Shown: one piece after another, positions 8,953-18,911 of the stretch
How positions within the stretch are numbered: the first letter of the stretch is position 1
Layout: every line of letters begins with the position of its first letter
Assembly: GCA_947088765.1 (NCBI GenBank)
Contig: CAMUHU010000007.1
Location: 1 to 43,203, forward strand
Length of the DNA stretch: 43,203 nt
Reading direction: 5' to 3'
Origin: an uncultured Clostridium sp.
Lineage (GTDB): Bacteria; Bacillota; Clostridia; TANB77; CAG-508
The notes under the pieces: generated by a model
Seen by the model: the letters and a program-made list of their open reading frames with translations, nothing else
The model's database searches: none
Told to the model about the DNA's origin: nothing
Position numbers and translations under genes: made by a program

Positions 8953-9978
8953 TTAATTTATGAACATTGCATCTCCGAAACTGAAAAATCTATATTTTTC
9001 TTTTACAGCTTCATTATAAGCTTTCATAATAAATTCTTTTCCTGCAAGTGCAGAAACTAACATTATTAAAGTAGATTCTGGTAAATGAAAGTTTGTTATT
9101 AGTCCATCTATACATTTGAATTTATAGCCTGGGTATATAAATATTTTCGTATCTCCTTCATATGGCTTTACTAGTCCAGTATCTTCATCAGCTATTGATT
9201 CTAGCACTCTACAAGAGGTTGTCCCAATTGCTATTACTCTTTTTCCACTTTTCTTTGCTTTATTTATCTTTTTTACATCTTCTTGTTTAATATAAAAATG
9301 TTCTGAGTGCATATCATGTTCTTCTATTTTTTCTACTTTTACAGGTCTAAAAGTTCCAATTCCAACATGTAATGTAACATTTGCAATCTCTATTCCTTTG
9401 TCTTGTACTCTTTTTAATAGTTCTTCTGTAAAGTGTAAACCTGCTGTGGGTGCTGCTGCTGAGCCCTCATATTTTGCATAAACAGTTTGGTACCTCTTTT
9501 TGTCTTCTAATTTTTCTTTTATATATGGTGGTAATGGCATTAGTCCTATCTTATCTAATATTTCATTAAATATTCCATTATATGAAAATCCAACTTTTCT
9601 ATTACCATCATTAAGTGATTCTAAGATTTCCGCTTTTAGCAAATCATCTCCAAAAGTTACTTTTGTCCCTACTGGCAATTTTCTACCTGGTCTTACCATT
9701 ACCTCCCAAATGTCACCTTCAATTCTATTTAGTAACAAAAATTCCACATTTGCTCCTGTTTCTTTTTTACCATATAAACGTGCTGGTATTACTTTTGTAT
9801 TGTTTCTTACTAAACAGTCTCCTGGCTGTAAATAATCTAATATATCTCTAAAAATTTTATGCTCTATAGTTTCTTTTCGTCTATCTAAAATCATTAATTT
9901 AGATTCATCTCTATTTTTAATTGGTATTTGTGCTATTAATTCTTCTGGTAAATTATAATTAAATTCCGATACATTCAT
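8953..9978 (-). CDS. queA: tRNA preQ1(34) S-adenosylmethionine ribosyltransferase-isomerase
   Basis: Predicted 341-residue cytosolic enzyme that transfers and isomerises the ribosyl part of AdoMet onto preQ1 at tRNA position 34, making epoxyqueuosine. Family signatures are clear: the N-terminal [41 protein letters not shown], the [13 protein letters not shown] block and the C-terminal [18 protein letters not shown]. Length is typical. GGAAAGGAATAAAA precedes the start. It lies 13 bases downstream of the HExxH protein gene and may share its transcript. Intact. Confidence 0.97.
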   Translation of the reverse strand: MNVSEFNYNLPEELIAQIPIKNRDESKLMILDRRKETIEHKIFRDILDYLQPGDCLVRNNTKVIPARLYGKKETGANVEFLLLNRIEGDIWEVMVRPGRKLPVGTKVTFGDDLLKAEILESLNDGNRKVGFSYNGIFNEILDKIGLMPLPPYIKEKLEDKKRYQTVYAKYEGSAAAPTAGLHFTEELLKRVQDKGIEIANVTLHVGIGTFRPVKVEKIEEHDMHSEHFYIKQEDVKKINKAKKSGKRVIAIGTTSCRVLESIADEDTGLVKPYEGDTKIFIYPGYKFKCIDGLITNFHLPESTLIMLVSALAGKEFIMKAYNEAVKEKYRFFSFGDAMFIN

Positions 9979-9991
9979 TTTTATTCCTTTC

Positions 9992-11354
9992 CTAAAACGT
10001 TATATAACTTTTTATTTTTTCAATTAATGCTTTTATATGTTCTCCTAAATTCTCTGGTTCATGAAATTCTTCTTGTGTTAAGTCTATTGATGTTTTAAAA
10101 TAACTATCATGTACTGGTTTCATTGAGAATACCTCTTTGCTTAACCCTATATTTTTATTATTAATATTAGATGTCATATAATCAATATACCATTTTTTTA
10201 GACCTTCTGTATCATCTTCAGAATAACCATATTTCTCATATGAATGCAATTCTGGTATTTCATTTTTACATTCATTTTCTATTCTTTCTAAGTTATGCAA
10301 AAATTCATGTACAAATACTTCTTCTGGAAATTTGTTAAAGTTTGAATAGGTATATAATAAATCTGCGTTTTCATTTGGTATTCTTATATTTGAAAATCCG
10401 ATGTCTTTTTTATATGTCATTCCTCCGAAGACCTATCCAGTCTCCTGTCCTTATACGTTCTTCATGTAAATCTTCTCCAAGTTTATATGCTACAAATATA
10501 TGGTCATATTCTATACCTCCATCATCAACATATCTTTTTAAAATTTCTTCTATATTTGATGTCGCAATATAATTACCATAGTCATCATTATAGCTAATTG
10601 AAGTTATTGGTTTTTCTACTACAATTGTTTTATATGTTACTGTCATTAACCCTCCAGACATTTCTTTCATTGAAGTTTGAAATCTTTTCATATTATTCTC
10701 TATTAATGATATTTCAGATGGTTTTAAATTTAAGTTAGTTTTAGTTTTCGTCCCATTTTTTTCAATGTCTACTTCTAAATTCTTCATAATTAGACATATA
10801 AAATTCCAATTATTGTTTGCATCCTTTTTTCCTTTGTCTAATCTAAAGTCAGAAAACCAAACTGTGCCTTTTGAATTATCATCATATGCACCTAATCTAA
10901 AGGCTATATCTATATTTGTTCTATTCTTTGAATCAAATTGAAAAACTAAACTTTGCCAATCTCCACTTCCAACCAAACTGTTTGATTTTTCAGTAGTATC
11001 CATTATTCCAATGTTTACTCCTCCTTCTGAATCTTCTTTCTCGTTTTCTACATTCTCATATTTTACCATTGCTGTGACTCTATATAATGTATTTTCTTCA
11101 ACATCAATATTTCTATATATTAGAGCATCATTAAATTTTTGTGATTCTATTTTATAACTATATTTATCAGAATACTTTACATTATCGTCCCTAGTAAATT
11201 CAGATATTCCTGTTGAATATTCTGCTTTAATAAAATCTCCAAAATCATTAATCCTATATAAATGCCATACATAATAAATCGTAATTATTGCAATAATTAC
11301 TAATATTATATTAAAAATTGTTGAAATTTTCCCTTTTTCTTCTCGTAATTTCAT
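9992..11354 (-). CDS. membrane-anchored HExxH metalloprotease-like protein, +1 frameshift in the middle
   Basis: Two overlapping frames (10410-11354 and 9992-10420) join into one protein of about 453 residues if one C (10427) is skipped. In frame the sequence is GGT CTT CGG AGG and soon stops; without that C it is GGT CTT GGA GGA ATG, giving [12 protein letters not shown]. The protein has an N-terminal transmembrane helix, a beta-rich carbohydrate-binding-like domain (about residues 35-170, with [14 protein letters not shown] and [10 protein letters not shown]) and a C-terminal domain with HEFLH near residue 350, a zinc-peptidase motif. The substrate is unknown. As written, the zinc motif is cut off from the signal anchor. 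See the finding on CGG frameshifts. Confidence 0.75.
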
Positions 11355-11369
11355 ATGTTTTCTCCTTCT

Positions 11370-11747
11370 CTATATACAATAACTTAAAATTTGCATTAGT
11401 CTTTCTTCTCTTTTTGTAAGATATAAATATCCAATTAATCCTTCAAACGCAGTTGCATACATGTATTCCTTTATATTAGAATTTTTTGGTAAGTGATGAT
11501 TTTTTGTGTTTCGTGTTCTTCTAACAATTTCTTTTTCTTCTTCATTTAATTTATCCTCTATTTTTTGCAGTATATCTGCTTGCGCTTGTGCTCTAACCTT
11601 TTTTACTGCCTCTATATGTAATTTGTGTGGTTTTAAATTAGTTTCCTCAATTAATTTTTCCCTAATATATAATTCATATACTGCATCACCTATATATGCC
11701 CATGTTAATGGATTTAAATTATTTATTCTTTGATCCTCTTCTTCCAA
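11370..11747 (-). CDS. mrnC: Mini-ribonuclease 3
   Basis: Predicted 125-residue RNase III-like enzyme without a double-stranded-RNA-binding domain. In Firmicutes it trims 23S rRNA precursor ends. The catalytic-domain signatures are NPLTWAYIGDAVYELYIRE at the N-terminus (acidic residues in GDAVYE), RAQAQA in the middle and ATAFEGLIGYLYL near the C-terminus. Length is usual. The likely start is TTG (11747) with AAGGA about eight bases upstream. It lies between rbgA and the HExxH gene; clustering with ribosome-assembly genes fits its role. Confidence 0.95.
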   Translation of the reverse strand: MEEEDQRINNLNPLTWAYIGDAVYELYIREKLIEETNLKPHKLHIEAVKKVRAQAQADILQKIEDKLNEEEKEIVRRTRNTKNHHLPKNSNIKEYMYATAFEGLIGYLYLTKREERLMQILSYCI

Positions 11748-11787
11748 TTTCTTTTTCCTTCCTTTTTATTATATCAAAACAAGATAG

Positions 11788-11841
11788 AGCACAGTGGTGT
11801 CATTTCTTACTTCGTGCCTAGCTAAAACGGTACTCCTACAA
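11788..11841 (-). repeat. interspersed hairpin repeat, copy 2 (between rbgA and mrnC)
   Basis: Immediately after the rbgA stop the minus strand reads GTAGGAGTACCGTTT, then TAGCTAGGCACGAAG and TAAGAAATGACACCACTG, ending in TGCTC. Its core matches copy 1 at about 6117-6150 with only a few differences. Copy 1 carries an additional hairpin of about 40 bases between the two blocks. Both copies sit just after a stop codon in the same orientation. Confidence 0.7.
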
Positions 11842-12754
11842 TTAAATACAATGTTCTAATGTAATTTTTCCTATCTTAGCTTCTCTAAAATCCTTTATTA
11901 TTATGTTTGCTGTTTTTATTTCATCAATGTTACCCCCAGAAATAAGAGCTCCTCTTTTTTCTCCTATTAATCGCATAATATCCATTATGTTTTCATTCTC
12001 CATTTGATTTTCATTTTTTAGTATTTCTTCTATTTTCTCTTTGTCTAATTTATAAGTCTCTATTATTTTTTCTGTATAATTGTTTAATAAGTATTTTAAC
12101 AAATTATATGCAATTTCTAGGTTGTCTAAAATTTCATCTTTTATTGTTCCTATATATGCTAAGTTTAAGGCTATTTCCTGTGTCTCAAATTTGGGCCATA
12201 ATACACCTGGAGTATCTAATAATTCTATGTTGTTTCCTACTCTTATCCACTGTTTTTTTACTGTTACTCCTGGTTTATTTCCTACTATTTGCTTATTTTT
12301 ATTAGATATTCGATTTATTAAAGAAGATTTTCCGTACATTGGGTATTCCTATTATTAAAACTCTAATTGTTCTTCCAGTTCTTCCTTTTTCAAGTGCTTT
12401 AGCTTTTTCTTCTGCCATAATTTTTTCTATTGTATTTATAATTTCATTGACTCTATTATTATTTAATGAATTCATGCTTATTGCAATTGTATCTTTGTTT
12501 GTAAAATATTCTTTCCACTTTTTTGTTTGTATATCATCTGCTAAATCACTTTTATTTAGAATTATAATTTTCTTTTTGTTTTTAATCATTTTATTTAAAT
12601 CAGGATTTCTACTGGAAATAGGAATTCTAGCATCTATTACCTCTATTACAACATCAATAAATTTTAAATCATCTTCTATAAGCCTTTTAGCTTTTGCCAT
12701 ATGCCCTGGATACCAGTTAATTGAAGTTTTGTGTAAACTTTCTTCCTTACTCAT
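11842..12754 (-). CDS. rbgA: ribosome biogenesis GTPase RbgA, +1 frameshift in the P-loop
   Basis: Predicted circularly permuted GTPase needed for 50S subunit assembly; about 303 residues if one C is skipped. The N-terminal INWYPGHMAKAKR and the G4 motif NKSD come before G1, as expected for this family. The frame breaks exactly at G1: AAT GTA CGG AAA gives NVRKIFF and an early stop, while removing the C at 12334 gives AAT GTA GGA AAA TCT, that is NVGKSSLIN. The second frame then continues with G3 (LLDTPGVLWP) and the usual C-terminal domain. I chose the ATG at 12754 (AGGTG six bases upstream). The gene is usually important for growth, so a plain null mutation would be surprising. Confidence 0.85.
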
Positions 12755-12828
12755 CAAATTCACCTCTTTTATCAATATTCTACGTTATAATCAGCATAAT
12801 CATTTAGTTCTTCCACTTGTTACACCTC

Positions 12829-15390
12829 CTAAAACTCAAAATTATTAACGATTGCTATATCAATATAGAATTTAACTCTTGGTAATTCTATACCTGTTTC
12901 TTCATCTGTAATAACCAAATAGTATGGCTTATTTCTATCATATTCAATATTTTTAAATACAAACTTCTCTCTGAAAACTCTATCTTTAACTTCTGTATCT
13001 TCATAATTTGCGATAATCGTACATTCATCAGATACTCTATTTCTATTTTCATCTTCAAAATGCAATAAGTATCTACAAGATTTATTATTTTCATCAATAT
13101 TTGACTCCTGTAGAAATTCTAAATAAGTACTAGCATTTGTTATCCTTGCAGTTAAACCACTATAAGTAATACTAACCTTTTTAGATTCTGTACTTACTCT
13201 TGTTGATTTAAAATTAATTACAGGAACGATTACTTCTTGTGGTAATATTCCTCCATGGATATAATTTATTCCACTACCTTGTCTTGCATATATAGTATTT
13301 CCTTTTGGAACATTTACATATCCACTATTTTCACCAAATATATAACTTAAATCAATTGATATTATCCCTTCTTCGTTTGATAGCTCATTTGAATAAGAAT
13401 ATCTAGTTTTTTGTTTAGTAGCGTTTGTATCTTTTATTATTTTTTCATAGTCTTCTATTTTACCTCTTTTATAAAAGAAACCATGATCTGCAGTAATAAA
13501 AACATTAACTCCACTAAAAGTTGTATGTAAATCTTTTACTAATTTATCTATTTCATCAATAGCAGTTTGACAAGCTTCAAATATTTTAGTTTCATTATGT
13601 TCTCCTGCATTATCTACTGTATCATGATAGATATATACTATTTTCTTTCCAGTAAACATTTTTCTCCATTCCATTTTTGTCATTTCATATATATCATTGT
13701 ATCTTACTACAATAGAATCTGCATTTTCTTTTTGTAGTATTAATTCTCTATCTTTAATAGAACTAGTTGGCATACCATCAACTAAAATATCATCACTTGA
13801 CTCTACTCTTGTTAATTTTTTATTCGGTAGTAGTGAAGCCATTCCTAGTTTTGTGTATGATGGTACAAGTCCTAGCATATAATCTATCTCAGTCTTATTA
13901 CTAAAGACTTTTAATTTATCTGCTAATTCTTTTGCACATTCATATCTAAATGCATCAGATATAATAACTATTATCCTATCTTTTTTATTATTAAACGGTG
14001 TTATATAAGTTTTGTAAAACTCATTCTGCATTATTATTCTACTTGAATCATACTTATTCATGTTTTCAATAGAAGCACTCCATTTAATTGATAATTCACT
14101 TATAAAATTGTTTACATAGATATTTTCAATTCTATTTTTTAAATTGATAAACATATCTTTATCATGAATATTATCAAAGTAATAGTAAATTTTTCTATAT
14201 AATGTATCAACTTCACTAAAATTTGTTACATAGTCTTTTACAAATTGATCAATATCAATAGTTTTAATTGAATTTTCTATTTTTTCAATTTTCTTTAAGA
14301 AGCTAATTGCATATTTTATAAATTTGTATTCTTTTTCATAAGTATCATACCAATACTTGTTTTCTCTATAATCTAAATAATCTGTATATTTATCATATTC
14401 TCCAATGCCATTTTCTAACTTGTCAATAATATAACTTAATACATATTTATCTATACATTTAAAAGTATCATTTTTTTTATATTCTTCTATATCAAGATTT
14501 TCTATCAACTCTTCAATACTAAATTCTTTTTCTATTTCATTAGATAGTCTATCATAGCATTCTTTTGTAGTTTTATCTCTCATTAAAGAGTTTATAAATA
14601 CATAAATATTAGTAGCTTTTTCTTTTAGGATATATTTGTTATATCTACCTATTATTCTATTTTTTTTAATATTATCTATTATAGTTAGCGTTGAAACAAA
14701 GTAAGTAAAAACTAATGCATTAAAAACTTCTGGCAATTCATTAGTGTTTGTAATTGCACATCCAAATGTTTTATTAAATAAATTTAAAATAAATTCTTCA
14801 CTACCAAACTTAAATACTTCTTCATACTTTTTAGAATTTTCAAAATATAATTTAATAATGTTCTTTAATATATCATCTTCGTTTACCGCTTTTATATCTA
14901 AAAGTATTGATGTAATGATTAAATCTATATTATCTTGTGTTTTTTCTTGGTCATCAAAGTCTTTAAATTCATTTTCTCTTTTTTTATTATTAAAAAATTT
15001 ATTGTATTTCTCTATTATGTTTCTTTCATTTTCCGTAAGTCCAAGATTTTTTAGTCTCATAGTGGTTGAATCTGGATTAAATAATAAATCACTATTTGCA
15101 CTTTCTAAATCAAGTAATTCATTATCTGTACCTTTTAATCTATCAAAAGGAAAATATATAATAATATTTTTATTTAATTCCTCTTTTTCAATATAATATC
15201 TAATCCAAAAACTATTATTGTCATAAATAATTATTTCTGTATTATCTAATTTTAATTCATTTAACAGTTCTCTATAATCTTCTTTTGAATCATACCAGAA
15301 AATGATTTTCCTTATTCTTTTTCTTTCATTATCTTGTAAAAATGTTCCATTTAAAGTATCTAAAAGTAATTGTTTTACTTGATCAAACAT
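12829..15390 (-). CDS. pglZ: BREX protein PglZ
   Basis: Predicted 853-residue BREX phosphatase-like protein. The long N-terminal half is helical. The alkaline-phosphatase-like core has VIISDAFRYECAKEL near residue 475 and ITADHGFFYKRG near residue 633, the metal-ligand regions of the PglZ family. A beta-rich C-terminal domain follows. PglZ is a core BREX protein and interacts with the methyltransferase PglX; in the family it is needed for both methylation and phage restriction. AGGAGG precedes the ATG, nine bases after the pglX stop. It is the last gene of the cluster. A type 1 system normally continues with brxL, but here the next gene is rbgA. Intact. Confidence 0.93.
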   Translation of the reverse strand: MFDQVKQLLLDTLNGTFLQDNERKRIRKIIFWYDSKEDYRELLNELKLDNTEIIIYDNNSFWIRYYIEKEELNKNIIIYFPFDRLKGTDNELLDLESANSDLLFNPDSTTMRLKNLGLTENERNIIEKYNKFFNNKKRENEFKDFDDQEKTQDNIDLIITSILLDIKAVNEDDILKNIIKLYFENSKKYEEVFKFGSEEFILNLFNKTFGCAITNTNELPEVFNALVFTYFVSTLTIIDNIKKNRIIGRYNKYILKEKATNIYVFINSLMRDKTTKECYDRLSNEIEKEFSIEELIENLDIEEYKKNDTFKCIDKYVLSYIIDKLENGIGEYDKYTDYLDYRENKYWYDTYEKEYKFIKYAISFLKKIEKIENSIKTIDIDQFVKDYVTNFSEVDTLYRKIYYYFDNIHDKDMFINLKNRIENIYVNNFISELSIKWSASIENMNKYDSSRIIMQNEFYKTYITPFNNKKDRIIVIISDAFRYECAKELADKLKVFSNKTEIDYMLGLVPSYTKLGMASLLPNKKLTRVESSDDILVDGMPTSSIKDRELILQKENADSIVVRYNDIYEMTKMEWRKMFTGKKIVYIYHDTVDNAGEHNETKIFEACQTAIDEIDKLVKDLHTTFSGVNVFITADHGFFYKRGKIEDYEKIIKDTNATKQKTRYSYSNELSNEEGIISIDLSYIFGENSGYVNVPKGNTIYARQGSGINYIHGGILPQEVIVPVINFKSTRVSTESKKVSITYSGLTARITNASTYLEFLQESNIDENNKSCRYLLHFEDENRNRVSDECTIIANYEDTEVKDRVFREKFVFKNIEYDRNKPYYLVITDEETGIELPRVKFYIDIAIVNNFEF

Positions 15391-15399
15391 TATATCCTC

Positions 15400-18300
15400 C
15401 TATTTTATTTTTGCTAATATATCAGCAAATTTTGCATAATTAACTGTTACACCATCATCCAGATCTATATTAACTCTTTGATTAGCAATATGTGCAATTT
15501 TTTCATCATATACTTTTATTTCTTGTAATTTAGCATTCAAATCTACTTGTCGTTTTTGCGCTTCTTTCTTTTCATTCATTGAAAGTTCTGTTGTAAGTTT
15601 ATAATTTACATCACTTAATAATCTTTCATAAGTTGTTTGCATTCTATGTAAATAATCAAGTCTTACTTTTGGCACAATATTTTCATAATATCTATGCATA
15701 TAAATAAGTGCTTTAAATCCATCTTTCTTTCCACTATCAAATAACCAATATATTGGTTTCTTTTGATATGTTTTTATATGATACGAATAAAAATCATTGT
15801 TGAAATATCTTCTTATAGTATCTTCACTTGTTTCTGTTCCTCTTTTTCCAAGTGTTTCTGCTATGAAATCTAAATTTTCATTAAAAGTTTCTCTACCATA
15901 AACTGTCTTAATAAATTCTTTAAATCTTTCTACAATATCATCTCCAAAATACGCTTCATCTGTAATAGGTATTATATTATCTATATCTGGTTTATATAGT
16001 TTATATCTATTTATAGAAAATTCTCCTCCTGCATATATTAACCCCTCTTCGTCTAGTGAATATCTACCAAACATGCAACCTACCGCATAACTAATTAAAG
16101 ACTTAATTTCTCTTGCTTTATCTGCTTTTCTTACAGTTATATCTTTATCTTCTACTTCTGGTGTTAATTCATCTTGTAGTCTATAGACTTCTATAAAAAT
16201 ACGATTTAGTTCTTCTTCGTTTTGTTTTAATTTATTAAATCTTACATTACATTCTTGTTCCCATCTTGTATAAATTTCCGATAATCTTTGTTGAGCATAT
16301 TTTTTATCTGATATTTCAATGCTTCTATTTTTTAATAATGGATGCTCTGTAAAGTCCCAACTTGTTTCAAAAGAATCCCAATCTTCTTTTGAAATGTTAA
16401 TATTTTCTTCTACTATATTATCAATATAATATTTTAATTTTTCTTCATAAATTACAGGTATTTTAGCAATATCCCCCACTTGGTAATTTAAGGTTGGAGC
16501 AATAAATTTCATTATATTATTTATAATTTTCGTATTATTTAAACCTAATATATATAAGAATATATCATCATCTGGAAAGCAACTCATTCCTGCCACATCA
16601 AAAATATGCCCAAAAGGTTTACTTCGAAAAGCAATACTTCCAGAAGAAATCAATGACCAAGTAACAGACTTTTTAAAACAATACTCCAAATTTTGTGGTC
16701 GTGATTTTAATTTTCCTTTATCATCTTTAAAGTTTTTAATTTCATATCCATCATTTTCCCAATTTACAATATAATCATTATTGCCATACCATTTTCTAAA
16801 TACTCCTCCTTTATTATATGGATACCATTTTTCTATTGAATTTTCAGCTTCGTCAACTGATGATGAATTTAATTTTTCATTTTCTATATTAACTTCATAC
16901 CATAATCTTAAAAATCTATTATTATCAGCAGTTGCAATTCCTTGTTTTATAGGGATTATACTTCCTAACTCTTTACTTTCTTTAAATATCCTTATCATAT
17001 TATCTGATGCCCAATATGCTATTGGACAACTTGGAATTTTCTTTAAGTCACTAGAATTTCTATAAAATTTATAATTACAATTATTTGAGTGTAAAAATTC
17101 TATATATTTTTTTTCTTGAACTTTCATACCACCTATAAAATCTGATAATCTAAAGTAGATACCTTTGTTTATATCTTTATTATTTGATAATATAAAAGAG
17201 CATATAGGAACTGTCGCTTCCTCTAGTGCAGAATATTCTAATTGAATCAATGAAGATATACTTAAATCATTTAATATATAATTTCTTAGTGGTTCATAGC
17301 TGGATATAAACATCCATACCATAGGGGTCATAAAACCTAAATATGAATACTCTTTAACCATCATAGCATTTTTTATAATAAATGCACTAAATAAATCAGT
17401 TTTGAAATTTCCATATTTCTCTTTTATATATTGCTTTAATTGGTTTGACATTAATGTTTGATTCATATATGGTGGATTTGTAACTACAATCTCGTATTTG
17501 TTTGATAAAATATTCGCTATTCTTATTAATGGTAATATTTTATCTTTCATTTCAATTCCAAATATAGTATTATCATTTTCTATTATATTCTCTAATTCTT
17601 TATAATCTCTATTTTCTAACAACAATAAAGAGCCTATTTCTTTTGCATTTTTTAAACTATAAAATAAATATTGTGCATTTTCTTTTTGCTCTGCATTAGA
17701 AATATTATCAATAATAGTATCACTTATTGAATTAGATTCTTGAATACTCATAATATTTAGTTTTCTTACAACCTCTTTATTAAATATACTTTTATCATAT
17801 TCTCTTGCCTTTAATACTATTGATAAAACTGATAATTGTCCTGCTCTATCATCAATATCTAATCCATATAAATTATTCTGTAATATAAGTTCTGTAATAT
17901 CATTTTTATTATATTTGATATAATACTTCAAAAGCATAAACTAAAATATGTCCACTACCACAACAAGGATCAATAAAAGTTATTTCTGTAGGATTTATTA
18001 GTTCTTTTTGTTTTTCTATATTATATTTTATAAAATATTTCCAATTATCTATAATTTGGTCATTATCACTATGTTCTACCCAATATCTTCCTAATGAATT
18101 TTCTACCATGTATTTTACTATCCAATCTGGAGTGAATAATTGAGTAGCATATGGTATTTCATTTTTTTTATATACCTTTTTGGCTGAGATAACTCTATCT
18201 TTTTCAGTTTGATTATAGTATTGATATAACCAACCTATAATTTCTACTTGATTATAATTGTCTTCTGGTACTTCTGTTATAATTTTATTTACAAAACCTG

Positions 18301-18901
18301 TATCATTTAATAAATTGTCTGGTATTAAAATATCAATATAATCTGTTACACCATCAAACACTTGTGGAATTACTCTACCTAATTTTTTACAAACTAAAAG
18401 TAATAAATATTTGAATACATTATTACTCCCACCTTCTTTTTCATCTTTTTTCTTTAATTCTGAATATTCTTCTTCTTTTAAGTCTATATCTAATTCTGGG
18501 TTTGTTAAATTAGTAAATCTCATAATTTCTGGGTCAGGAGTATTGTCTTTTGCTGATAATACTCGTATTCCCAAACTTTGATTATCTTTTGTTAAGGGAA
18601 GATAATCATTTATCTCCATATATCTAATAGCAACTATTCTATTAAACCAAGTATATGCTGATTCTTCTATTACTTGCTCTAATCCTAATTCTTGTATTCT
18701 TTTTATTAGTACTTCCCTTTTATCATATTCTTCTTTTGAAAGATTTAAGGTATGTTTCTCATTTGATAAAACATATATATCTCCTTTTTGCACTTTTGAA
18801 AAAACTTCATCTATATAGAATGATTTTATCTTATTTTCAACTTTTTCCATCAGCTCTTTTCTTGATTCAATAGCAAACTTTTTTAATATGGTTTTATCCA
18901 T
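15400..18901 (-). CDS. pglX: BREX adenine methyltransferase PglX, split by a frameshift
   Basis: The BREX N6-adenine methyltransferase, which marks host DNA and helps discriminate phage DNA. It is read in two frames, 17909-18901 and 15400-17937, overlapping by 29 bases. The first ends right after the AdoMet-binding motif DPCCGSGH (residue about 311). The second starts with an ATG and contains the catalytic NPPY (its residue 154) and the specificity half. Skipping one base (or adding TA) near 17909-17920 gives about 1,167 codons, the normal PglX length. The sequence at the junction is CAAATATAATAAAAATGATATT. The first ATG (18901) has AGGAG seven bases upstream. As written, neither half is a complete enzyme. 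Phase-variable or broken pglX genes are known in BREX loci. Confidence 0.9.
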
Positions 18902-18911
18902 AAACACACTC

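Noticed and set aside
12302..12775. Two separate small GTPase genes at the rbgA locus
   Set aside because: The two frames are halves of one circularly permuted GTPase; the break falls inside the P-loop motif and one base restores it.
12755..12828. A brxL gene hidden between pglZ and rbgA
   Set aside because: Only about 75 bases separate the two genes and no Lon-like motif is present in this or neighbouring sequence.
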